From M3 sp045133615 (lineage in GTDB: Bacteria > Bacteroidota > Bacteroidia > Bacteroidales > Muribaculaceae), in assembly GCA_045133615.1 (NCBI GenBank), contig JBGUUQ010000147.1, positions 1-64,000 on the forward strand: a DNA stretch of 64,000 bases, read 5' to 3'. The notes below the pieces were generated by a model. That model did no database searches, had not been told where the DNA came from, and saw only the letters and a list, made by a program, of their open reading frames with translations. The translations under genes and the position numbers were made by a program. Shown piece after piece: positions 25,002 to 34,700 of the stretch. The stretch's first letter is position 1, and each line of letters begins with the position of its first letter.

Positions 25002-25064
25002 TTTGGTATCGCTTTTTTGTCTAACTTTACATTCGCAATGTAATAGTGGCGTGGCATTAATGCC
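25002..25064 (+). promoter_or_regulatory. weak promoter and dyad-rich leader of the PstS-like operon
   Basis: TTTG (25002-25005) and TAACTTTA (25022-25029) form a sub-optimal promoter with a 16-nt spacer. Overlapping the predicted start is a perfect 7-3-7 inverted repeat (25027-25033 with 25037-25043), followed by the palindrome GGCATTAATGCC (25053-25064). These could be an operator or leader structure. The first ATG is at 25137. Confidence 0.4.
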
Positions 25065-25136
25065 GAGAGACGGCGTTGGCGGCGAACTATTGGTGTGTAA
25101 TCGTGTTAAAATATAAGTACATTAATCAATTAAGCA

Positions 25137-25376
25137 ATGAGTGAACAAAAGACAACACGGACTCCGCAAATGGCACGAAACATCTTCGGCATTATCATGA
25201 TTATTATATATGTCGGGATGGGTGTTCTGTTACTTTGCAATTATTTTTCATGGATGGGCGAAGACTGGTCATGGCTCAAATGGACCGGAGGAGTGCTCTT
25301 CATCGTATATGGCGTGTGGCGAGGCTACAGGCAGTTTAAAGGAATAGACAAAAACATTGCAGACACAGATGAATAA
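25137..25376 (+). CDS. small two-span inner-membrane protein
   Basis: 79 residues. Two hydrophobic segments (about 17-38 and 48-63) are joined by a tryptophan-rich loop (WMGEDWSWLKWTG), and the C-terminus is acidic. No family name is certain. Its position directly before a PstS-like lipoprotein and a TPR protein is an arrangement I associate with Bacteroidota ExbB/ExbD/TonB gene strings, although no exb or tonB gene is present here. Its last codons overlap the next gene. Confidence 0.7.
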   Translation: MSEQKTTRTPQMARNIFGIIMIIIYVGMGVLLLCNYFSWMGEDWSWLKWTGGVLFIVYGVWRGYRQFKGIDKNIADTDE

Positions 25377-26352
25377 AATGAAATATGCTTTGCATTCGTT
25401 GGGAGTCGCTTTTGCATTGGCCGGAGCGATGGTAATGTCGTCGTGCGGAAAAACACCGACAAATACCAGTACATCCGGAATTGCAACAATCGTTTGCGAC
25501 GATAGTTTTGAAAATATCTTGAATCAGGAAATCGATGTTTTTGAATATATCTATCCCAAAGCAAGCATAATTCCATATTATGTCCCAGAAAAAGCGGCAA
25601 TCGACTCGCTGTTGACTCAATCGACAAAGACGATTATCGTGACTCGCGAATTGACTGAGCAGGAGAAAAATTATCTTAAGAATCGCAAACTCAATGTGAA
25701 ACAACGCCGCATAGCGGTGGATGCAATTGCTCTTATCGTGAATAAGGATAACCCGATAGAAATACTAATGGAATCGGAAATCGGAGAAATCCTTACGGGA
25801 GAGCTTGCTTGCTGGAACGATATCGAACCGAGTAAATTGGACTCGATAAAGGTTGTGTTTGACCATCAAAATTCAAGCACGGTGCAATATATGCGCGAGA
25901 ATTTAATGGCCGGCAAGCCTTTCGGTAAAAATGTGTTCGCCCAAGGTTCAAATGCCGGAGTTTTTGAGGCTGTTCAGGGAAATAAGAACGCAATCGGAAT
26001 AATCGGTGTGAGTTGGGTCAGCGCAGATATGCGTACCGCTGAAATGTCGAGAGAGGAGCGAGTGAAAGCTCTCGGTCGAAATGACACCACGACCACCTCG
26101 TTTAATGCGGATGTGAAAGTGCTGAAAGTACGTCCTGATGACAGTATCATCGCTCATCAACCATATCAGGCATATATCTACGACGGCAGCTATCCGCTGT
26201 ATCGTTCGATATATATGATTACAACTGCGGCCAATGGTAGCATTGCACATGGATTTTATTCATTCGTCACCGGCTTTAACGGCCAGAAAATCATCCAAAC
26301 TACCGGTATATTGCCGGCATCGGTGCAACCCCGCATGGTGCAATTAAATTAA
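25369..26352 (+). CDS. PstS-like phosphate-type substrate-binding lipoprotein
   Basis: About 327 residues from the ATG at 25369, which overlaps the upstream stop codon; the ATG at 25378 is also possible. The signal ends in a lipobox (VMSSCGK). The body follows the PstS-like fold: IATIVCDDSFENIL, AIALIVNKDNPIEI, IGEILTGELACWNDI, SSTVQYMRENL and AIGIIGVSW. In Bacteroidota such proteins often occur without PstCAB and with TonB-type or TPR genes, so ordinary phosphate import is not certain. The TPR gene follows after 37 nt. Confidence 0.82.
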   Translation: MNKMKYALHSLGVAFALAGAMVMSSCGKTPTNTSTSGIATIVCDDSFENILNQEIDVFEYIYPKASIIPYYVPEKAAIDSLLTQSTKTIIVTRELTEQEKNYLKNRKLNVKQRRIAVDAIALIVNKDNPIEILMESEIGEILTGELACWNDIEPSKLDSIKVVFDHQNSSTVQYMRENLMAGKPFGKNVFAQGSNAGVFEAVQGNKNAIGIIGVSWVSADMRTAEMSREERVKALGRNDTTTTSFNADVKVLKVRPDDSIIAHQPYQAYIYDGSYPLYRSIYMITTAANGSIAHGFYSFVTGFNGQKIIQTTGILPASVQPRMVQLN

Positions 26353-26389
26353 GGAAAATCAGTAATTAATGAAATAATTAAACCAAGAC

Positions 26390-28009
26390 ATGAAATCTAA
26401 ATTTTTGTTTGCTTCGCTTCTTGCGAGCGCGTTGACAATGTCGGCGCAAGGATACAAGGACGGCGTGGAATATTACAAGGCCGATCAATTTGCTGATGCA
26501 AAAATCCTCCTCGAACGCAATCTTCACGATGCTTCGACCGATAAGGCTGTGACTTATTTCTATTTGGGAGCTATCGATGTAGCCAATAAGGACTATGCTT
26601 CCGCAAAGGCTAATTTCGATAACGGTATTGCAGCAAATTCTAACAATGCTTACAATTACATCGGTCTCGGACGTTTGGCTCTCGTGAATGGCGATGAAAA
26701 GGCAGCGGAAGACTATTTCAAGCAGGCTACCTCCATTAATAAGAAAGATGCTAAGGTGTATGTGCTTATCGCACGCAACTACTATAAAGTTGATGCAGTG
26801 AAATATGCCAAGCAGATTGACAAGAATATCGAGCAGGCTATCAAGGCTAACAAGAAGGATCCGGAAATCTGCATGTATCGCGGCGACGTCAAGGCTGACG
26901 AGAAGGATTGGGGTGGCGCAGCCGGCGAATATGAAAATGCTATCCTTTTCCAAGATAACCTTCCTGAAGCATATGTGAAGTATGCCAACACTTACTTCAA
27001 TGTGAACCCGCAATTTGCAATTCAAAAACTCGAAGAATACCTTGCCAAGTATCCTAACTCGGCTCTTGCACAACGTGAATTGGCTGAAAAATATTATGAA
27101 AACGACCAACTCACCAAGGCTGCTGAGCAATATGGCAAGTATATCCAAAACCCCAACCACTTCAAAAAGGATGAAATCCGCTATGTGGCTCTTCTATACT
27201 TCGGTAAGAAATATAACGAATCGGATGCTCTTGCAAAAAAACTTCTCGCAGAAGATCCGTCAAACTTCTATATGCAACGTATGGTATTCCTTAATCAAGC
27301 CGCTCTCGGCAATAATGAAGAAGCCAAAGTTGCTGCTGAAAAATTCTTTGCCAATGGTAAGGGTGAATATGTAGCCAACGACTACACTACTTACGGAGAG
27401 GTGCTCCAAGCTCTCGGCGACAATGAATCGGCTGCCGCTCAATATGAAAAGGCTGTTGAAATCAACCCCAACAAGATTGAGTTGTTGAAAGACCTTTCAA
27501 GTGCATACAATAAGGCTAAGATGTACGACAAGAGTGCTGAAGCATTCCAGCGTTTCGTAGATAAGGGCGATTATGTGACCAATGACCTCTTTACTCTTTC
27601 CGGTCGATATATGACTGCTGCCGCTACTTCAACCGATTCAATCGCACGTGCAGCATCTGTAGAAAACGCATTGAAGTATGTGGACATCGTGCTCGAAAAG
27701 GTGCCCGACAACTTCCGTATCCAACAGCGTAAGGCTCGTATCCTTCTGACTAAGAACAACAATGTGCACGTACAGGAGGTGGCAAACGCTTATAAGGCAA
27801 CAGTGGATGTCCTCGACCAAAATCCTGATAACAAGACTTCACAAGCTGATGCTTATAAAGAAGCCTACAACAGTATCGGTAGCTACTATCTTACTCAAAA
27901 CGATTTTGCAAATGCTTTGACATGGTATGAAAAATTTCTTGTAATTGACCCGACAAATACCGCTCTCGGTGAGTTTGTTGCAAAATTGCGCGAAAAAGCA
28001 TCTAAGTAA
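26390..28009 (+). CDS. secreted tetratricopeptide-repeat protein
   Basis: 539 residues with a signal peptide (MKSKFLFASLLASALTMSAQ). The mature protein is helical with about ten TPR-like units, for example AVTYFYLGAIDVANKDYASA, AYNYIGLGRLALVNGDEKAA and AAAQYEKAVEINPNKIELLK. TPRs are protein-binding scaffolds. It probably lies in the periplasm and works with the PstS-like lipoprotein encoded before it. A strong terminator ends the unit. Confidence 0.88.
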   Translation: MKSKFLFASLLASALTMSAQGYKDGVEYYKADQFADAKILLERNLHDASTDKAVTYFYLGAIDVANKDYASAKANFDNGIAANSNNAYNYIGLGRLALVNGDEKAAEDYFKQATSINKKDAKVYVLIARNYYKVDAVKYAKQIDKNIEQAIKANKKDPEICMYRGDVKADEKDWGGAAGEYENAILFQDNLPEAYVKYANTYFNVNPQFAIQKLEEYLAKYPNSALAQRELAEKYYENDQLTKAAEQYGKYIQNPNHFKKDEIRYVALLYFGKKYNESDALAKKLLAEDPSNFYMQRMVFLNQAALGNNEEAKVAAEKFFANGKGEYVANDYTTYGEVLQALGDNESAAAQYEKAVEINPNKIELLKDLSSAYNKAKMYDKSAEAFQRFVDKGDYVTNDLFTLSGRYMTAAATSTDSIARAASVENALKYVDIVLEKVPDNFRIQQRKARILLTKNNNVHVQEVANAYKATVDVLDQNPDNKTSQADAYKEAYNSIGSYYLTQNDFANALTWYEKFLVIDPTNTALGEFVAKLREKASK

Positions 28010-28029
28010 ATAAATTCAATCTCTTGCAT

Positions 28030-28066
28030 AAGGCGGCGATTCTCTTGGGAATTGTCGCCTTTTATT
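28030..28066 (+). terminator. terminator of the TPR gene
   Basis: A 13-bp stem with two G-U pairs (28030-28042 with 28049-28061) and a 6-nt loop is followed by a T-rich run. It also contains the -33 region of the ruvA promoter. Confidence 0.85.
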
Positions 28067-28076
28067 TGTAATTTTG
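28044..28076 (+). promoter_or_regulatory. promoter of ruvA
   Basis: CTTG (28044-28047) is followed after 21 nt by TAATTTTG (28069-28076), a perfect -7 element. The -33 lies in the loop of the upstream terminator. The predicted leader is about 17 nt. Confidence 0.65.
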
Positions 28077-28099
28077 TGAGAGAAAAACAGAAATTCATC

Positions 28100-28681
28100 A
28101 TGATAGAATATATACGAGGCTTGGTTGCCGAATTGAATCCTGCGGTTGCTGTGATTGAAACAGCCGGTGTGGGTTACGAACTGAATATATCTCTTTCCAC
28201 GTTTTCGGCGTTGGAGGGGGTGAAGGAGACTAAATTGCTCGTGCACGAGGTGATTAGAGAAGATACTCATCTTCTTTATGGTTTTGCCGATGAACGGGAG
28301 CGGTCGCTGTTTCGATTGCTTATCGGAGTGTCGGGAGTCGGTGCGAATACAGCTCGTATGATTTTGTCGTCAATATCATCATCCGAACTCGAACAAGTGA
28401 TTACTTCGGGGGATCATGTGAGACTTAAAAACATCAAAGGTATCGGTGTAAAAACGGCTCAACGTATAATTGTGGACCTAAAGGATAAAATAAAACCTGT
28501 TGATGATACGTTTATACTACAACCATCAGGTTCAAATGAGGTGTTTGATGAGGCTCTTGCCGCACTTTCCGCACTCGGATTTCAACGTCAGCAGTCGCAA
28601 AAAGTACTTAAGAAACTGTTTGACGCAGAGCCGTCAATGCGTGTGGAAACAGCTATAAAGAAAGCTCTTGCTATGATGTAG
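28100..28681 (+). CDS. ruvA: Holliday junction branch-migration protein RuvA
   Basis: 193 residues from the ATG at 28100; the open frame extends to 28052 but would run into the promoter. RuvA tetramers bind the four-way junction and load the RuvB motor. MIEYIRGLVAELNPAVAVIE is the N-terminal OB fold. VSGVGANTARMIL and IKGIGVKTAQRIIVDLKDK are the paired helix-hairpin-helix motifs, and the C-terminal domain ends KLFDAEPSMRVETAIKKAL. The next gene is sprA, after 39 nt, the usual order in Bacteroidota. Confidence 0.97.
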   Translation: MIEYIRGLVAELNPAVAVIETAGVGYELNISLSTFSALEGVKETKLLVHEVIREDTHLLYGFADERERSLFRLLIGVSGVGANTARMILSSISSSELEQVITSGDHVRLKNIKGIGVKTAQRIIVDLKDKIKPVDDTFILQPSGSNEVFDEALAALSALGFQRQQSQKVLKKLFDAEPSMRVETAIKKALAMM

Positions 28682-28720
28682 AGGCAAGCTATCGACCATG
28701 ATGGGTTGAAAATATTCTGA

Positions 28721-31700
28721 ATGAGAAAAGCGAAACGAAATTATCATAATATAATATCCATTATAATAGGATGCGGCGTGTTGCTGTGTTCCGGTTTCGC
28801 ATTTTATGCGTTTGCGCAGTATTATAATCCTACGGTAAATCCTCCGGCGTCTGTTCCGCCCACAACACTTCCGACGGCTTCCGGCGACTCGATTATGATG
28901 CCTTATCCGGTGCAACCTACATATCCAACGGATTATGAACAACTTGCCGAAGACCAATTTGCTGCGGATCTTACCACTCCGTCGAATATAAAGACAATAG
29001 CAGACTTCGATCCGGAGACAGGATGCTACATAATTCGCACTAAGGTGGGGGACTATGATTTGATAACTCCGTTTATGCTTACTCCGGAGCAGTACAACAA
29101 TCTTGAACTTCGCAAGTCGATGCAGGAGTATTACCGGCAGAAAAATCGCGAAATGTTTGAGACCAATGAGACTAAAGAGCCGTTTAATGTGCTCGATATG
29201 AATTTTAATTTAGGTCCGTTGGAAAAAATATTCGGTCCCGGTGGTGTTCAACTTAAAACGCAAGGTTCGGTGCAAATTTCGATGGGTGTGAAGTCAAATA
29301 AAACCGACAATCCCGCACTGTCGCTCACGTCGCGCCGAAAAACATATTTTGATTTTGAGCAGAAAATCCAAGCGACAATCAATGCGTCGGTAGGTGATAG
29401 AATGAAGTTTAACATGACTTACAACACCGATGCTACATTTGATTTTGACTCCAAAAATCTGAAATTGGCATATGAGGGTAAGGAGGATGATATAATCAAA
29501 AGCATTGAGGCCGGTAATGTGTCGATGACGACCGGTTCGTCGCTTATCCGTGGCGGCACGGCGCTGTTTGGTATTAAAACAAAGATGCAGTTTGGCAAGT
29601 TGACCGCTACGGCGCTTGTGTCGCAACAGAATTCAGAGTCAAAGACGGTCAATACGAAAGGCGGTGTGCAAACGACCGATTTTTCAATCAATGCCGATAA
29701 TTATGACCAAAATCGACATTATTTTCTTTCGCATTTCTTCCGAGACAATTACGACCAATTTGCATCAAAGTTGCCTTATGTATCGTCGGGGGTAAATATT
29801 ACCCGAATAGAGGTGTGGGTTACCAATAAAACCGGCAAATATGATGAATCTCGCAATATTGTCGGTTACATGGACCTTGCCGAAAATAAGGTGCTTGCCA
29901 ATGATTATTGGGTGGGAAACATGGCGTATGACAATCCGGCAAATGCGTCCAACAATCTATTGTCGACTATAAAAACCGAATATCCTGATGCCCGCAATAT
30001 CAATACCGTTACGCAGGCTCTTGAGCCACTTGCTGCCTATGGTTTTGAGGGTGGACGCGATTATGAAAAGGTGGAGAGTGCACGATTGCTCTCTTCTTCG
30101 GAATATACATTGAATTCCACTCTTGGGTATATATCGATAAAGAGTGCATTGAATGCCGATGAGGTTCTTGCCGTTGCGTATGAATATACTTACAAAGGAC
30201 AGGTATATCAAGTGGGTGAGTTCTCAAGTGATATTTCTTCGACTGACCAGTCGTTGTACGTAAAGATGCTGAAAGGTACCACAGTATCGCCATATTTACC
30301 GATGTGGGATTTGATGATGAAAAATGTTTACTCCCTCGGTGCGTATCAGATTCAAAAGAGCAATTTCCGACTCAATATCAAGTATCTGAGCGATACCACC
30401 GGTACTGAAATAAATTATCTTCCCGTACCCGGTCTCAACGATCAGTCGCTTCTCCAAGTGATGAATCTCGACCGTCTCGATTCCAATCAAGAGTCAAATC
30501 CCGATGGATTTTTTGACTTTATCGAAGGGTACACCGTGCTCGCGCAAAGCGGTAAAATTATTTTCCCCGTGGCGGAGCCGTTTGGTGAACATCTTGCCAA
30601 GAAAATCAATAATCCGGCAATAGCCGAGAAGTATGTCTATAAAGAACTATATGACTCTACATTAGTGGTGGCTCAACAGTTTGCCGATAAAAACAAGTTT
30701 GTATTAAAGGGTGAATATCAAGCATCGTCAGGTTCGCAGATTCGATTGAATGCGATGAATGTGCCTCGCGGTTCGGTAGTGGTCACCGCCGGGGGCGTTA
30801 CGCTCACGGAAAACAGTGATTATACGGTAGACTATTCGATGGGTATCGTCACGATTACCAATCAAAGTATCATCGATTCGGGGCAGAGCATCAGTGTGTC
30901 GCTCGAAAATCAGTCGATGTTCAGCACGCAACGCAAGACGTTGTTGGGACTTGATTTGAATTATCAGTTTAATAAGAATTTCAATATCGGAGCCACGTTG
31001 CTGCATTTCTCGGAAAAAGCTCTTACTGAAAAGGTGAACATCGGTGATGAAATCATTAACAATACGATGTGGGGACTGAATTTGTCGTACAACACGGATT
31101 TCATGTGGCTTACAAACCTTGTCAATAAGATACCTACGGTAAATGCTACGCAGCCGTCGACGTTCAGTGTCAATGCTGAGTTTGCCCAACTCGTACCCAA
31201 CAAACAAAAATCGGGATCGACGGAGGGCAGTTCGTATATCGATGATTTTGAGTCAACACAGACGGGAATCGATTTGCGGTCGCCTTATTCATGGTTTTTG
31301 GCATCTACTCCGTATGATTCCGGCGCAGATGCGTTGTTCCCGGAGGCTGCATTGTCGAATAATGTGGACTACGGAAAAAATCGTGCGTTGCTGTCATGGT
31401 ACTATATCGACCGAATGTTTACCCAGCGCAATTCGAGTTTGGCTCCCGGATATATCAAGAGCGACCTTGAACAATTGTCGAATCCATATGTGCGTGAAGT
31501 TACATCACGAGAGATATTCCCCGACCGTGAACTTAGCTATGGGGAGTCGTCGGTAATTCAGACTCTCAACTTATCGTTCTATCCCGAAGAGCGCGGTCCC
31601 TACAATCTGGATGCTGATAACATTGATGCCAATGGCAAACTGCTTACTCCCGAAAAGCGTTGGGGCGGTATCATGCGAAAAATGGACAATACGAACTTCG

Positions 31701-34700
31701 AGCAGTCGAATATCGAATATGTGCAATTTTGGATGATGAATCCTTTCCTTGATCCGAACAATCCCAATTACGATGGTGGTGATTTGTATCTCAATTTCGG
31801 TGAGATGAGTGAGGATATTCTAAAAGACGGATTGAAATCGTATGAAAACGGAGTCCCGACCGATGGCAGCGACCAATATATGACAACAACGGAGTGGGGA
31901 CGTGTTTCGACTCAAAATTCGCTTACATACGCCTTTGACAATACGTCAAATACTCGAAAGTCGCAGGATGTGGGTCTTGACGGATTGAAGAATGATGATG
32001 AATTTGAATTCAACACCTATAAGGGTTATCTCGATAAATTACGTCAGCGTCTTCCTGCCTCGACGGTGGAAACCATGCAATCCGACCAGTTCTCTCCGTT
32101 TAATGACCCTGCCGGTGATAATTATCACTTCTATCGTGGCTATGATTACGATGAACAGCGTCTCGGAGTCCTTGACAGATACAAGCATTACAATGGTGTG
32201 GAAGGTAACTCATTGTCGCCTGAAGATACTGACGAACCGCTGTATCAGAGCGCGAGAAGCGTGCCGGATGTGGAGGACATCAATCAGGATAACACGCTTA
32301 ACGAATATGAGCGGTATTTCCAATATAAGATATCGATTCGCCCTGAAGATTTTGAGGTGGGTAAGAATTATATTACCGATAAGCAGGTGTCGCTTGTACG
32401 TACTCGCGATGGAAAGGACCAGGAAATCGAATGGTATCAGTTTAAGATACCTTTGAGCGACTATGAAAAGGTGGTCGGCTCGATTTCCGATTTCTCGACT
32501 ATTCGATTTGCGCGTATGTTTATGACAGGGTTCAAGCAGGTGACTCACTTGCGTTTTGCAACTCTCGAACTTGTGCGAGGCGAATGGCGCACGTATGATT
32601 TCAATCTTAATAATCGTGGTGATGCTCCCGCCGAAGGTCAACTTGATCTTTCGGTTGTGAATATTGAAGAAAATGCAGGTCGTGAGCCGGTCAATTATGT
32701 GTTGCCTCCCGGAGTAACCCGTATCGTGGATTCCGGACAGACTCAAATCACCCAGCTTAACGAGCAGTCAATGTCAATGAAAGTCATCGGATTGAATGCC
32801 GGGGATGCCAGAGGTGTGTATAGAAATACTTCGCTTGACCTCCGTAATTATAAGCGAATGCAGATGTGGACTCACGCAGAGGCGTTGATTGACAATACTA
32901 CGCATTTGCGCAATGGTGAGGTGTCGGTATTTGTGCGTCTCGGTTCTGACGTGAAGAGCAATTATTATGAATATGAAATACCGTTGACTCTTACTTCTCC
33001 GGGTAAGTATAATACATATCTTACCTCCGACCGATATGAGGTGTGGCCGGAAAGCAACTACCTCGATTTTGAACTTCAAAGTCTTGTCAATCTTAAGAAA
33101 GAGCGCAATGCCAAGAAGAGAGAGGAAGCAAGTGGGGTAGGTTACGGAGTGCTTTACACGGGGCGCGATCCGAACAACGAGAATAATCGCATGGGTGTAA
33201 TCGGTAATCCGTCGTTGAGCGATATTCGAGTAATCCTTATAGGTGTTCGCAATAACTCGAATGTCACCAAAGATGCTACCGTATGGGTGAATGAATTGAA
33301 GGTTACCGACTTTGACGAAAGTGGCGGATGGGCAGCCAAAACAAATATGAACCTCGGAATCTCCGATATAGCCACTCTTAATTTCGGCGCACATATCGAG
33401 ACGGCCGGATTCGGTAGCGTAGACCAGTCTCTTAATTCGCGTAGAATGGATGATTACGAGCAGTACAATTTTGCTGTGCAGACCGATTTGGGTCGTTTTC
33501 TCCCTGAAAAAGTGAAACTCCGTGCTCCGGTGTATTATTCGATTTCAAAAGAAAAAACGTCGCCAAAATATAATCCTCTCGATCAAGATGTGTTATTGCA
33601 AGATGCTCTTGACGAGGCGGGTTCGGATGCCGAACGTGATTCAATCAATAACTATGCGGTGGAGCGTAACACGGTGCAGAGTTTCAGTATCTCCGGATTG
33701 AAGTTTGATGTGAAAAGTGAGACCCCAATGCCTTGGGACCCTGCTAACTTTACGTTTAATTTCTCGTTCAACAAGCAGTCGCATGAAGACCCGAATACTG
33801 AATATGAGAATACCAACGACTATCGAGGCAGTTTCCAATATTCATATTCTCCCTATGTGAAAGGGGTGAAGCCGTTCGGATGGATTAAGAGTAAATCGAA
33901 GCATCTCAAATTTTTCAAGGAGTGGGAATTGAACTATTTGCCTAATTCCATCAGTTTCCTCACTACGATGTCGCGTTATTATTACGAACAGCAGACACGA
34001 AGTGAGACGGATGTGATGTTCCAACTTCCGGTATCGGTCAGCAAAAACTTCCTTTGGGACCGCCAATTCTCATTGTCATGGAACTTGACAAAGTCGCTAA
34101 GTCTTACATTTAATTCCAATACTTCGGCTACGATAGATGAGCCTGTGGGGGCGGTAAACAAAAAGTTGTTCCCCGATGAGTATAAGATATGGAAAGATTC
34201 GGTGTGGAGCAGCATTTTGCATATGGGTACTCCGCAAGCCTACAATCAGTCGTTTGTCGCTACATATAAGGCTCCGTTCAGTAAGATACCTGCACTTGAC
34301 TTCCTGACTGCATCGGTCACTTACAATGCTACGTATCGTTGGGACCGCGGAGCGAAGGTGGAAGATGTGAATTTGGGTAACACAATCAGTAATCAGGCGT
34401 CATGGAATGTCGATGGGCGACTCAATTTTGAGATGCTTTACAACAAAGTGCCGTATCTTAAAGAGGTGAACAAGCGATTCAGCAATTCTCGCAAGCAATC
34501 TACCAAGGATAAAAAGGCAAAGAAGTTTGAGCGTACGTTTATGCTTAAACAGGATACAACAATTGTGATTAAGCACAACCTCCGAAACAAAAAGGTAAAA
34601 GTCGTGGCTAAAACCACCGACGGACAGCCGTTTGTGGTCAAAACCCGCACTATCGATGCAAACTCTATCGAAGTACTGACAAGAGGAGACAAGAATATTA

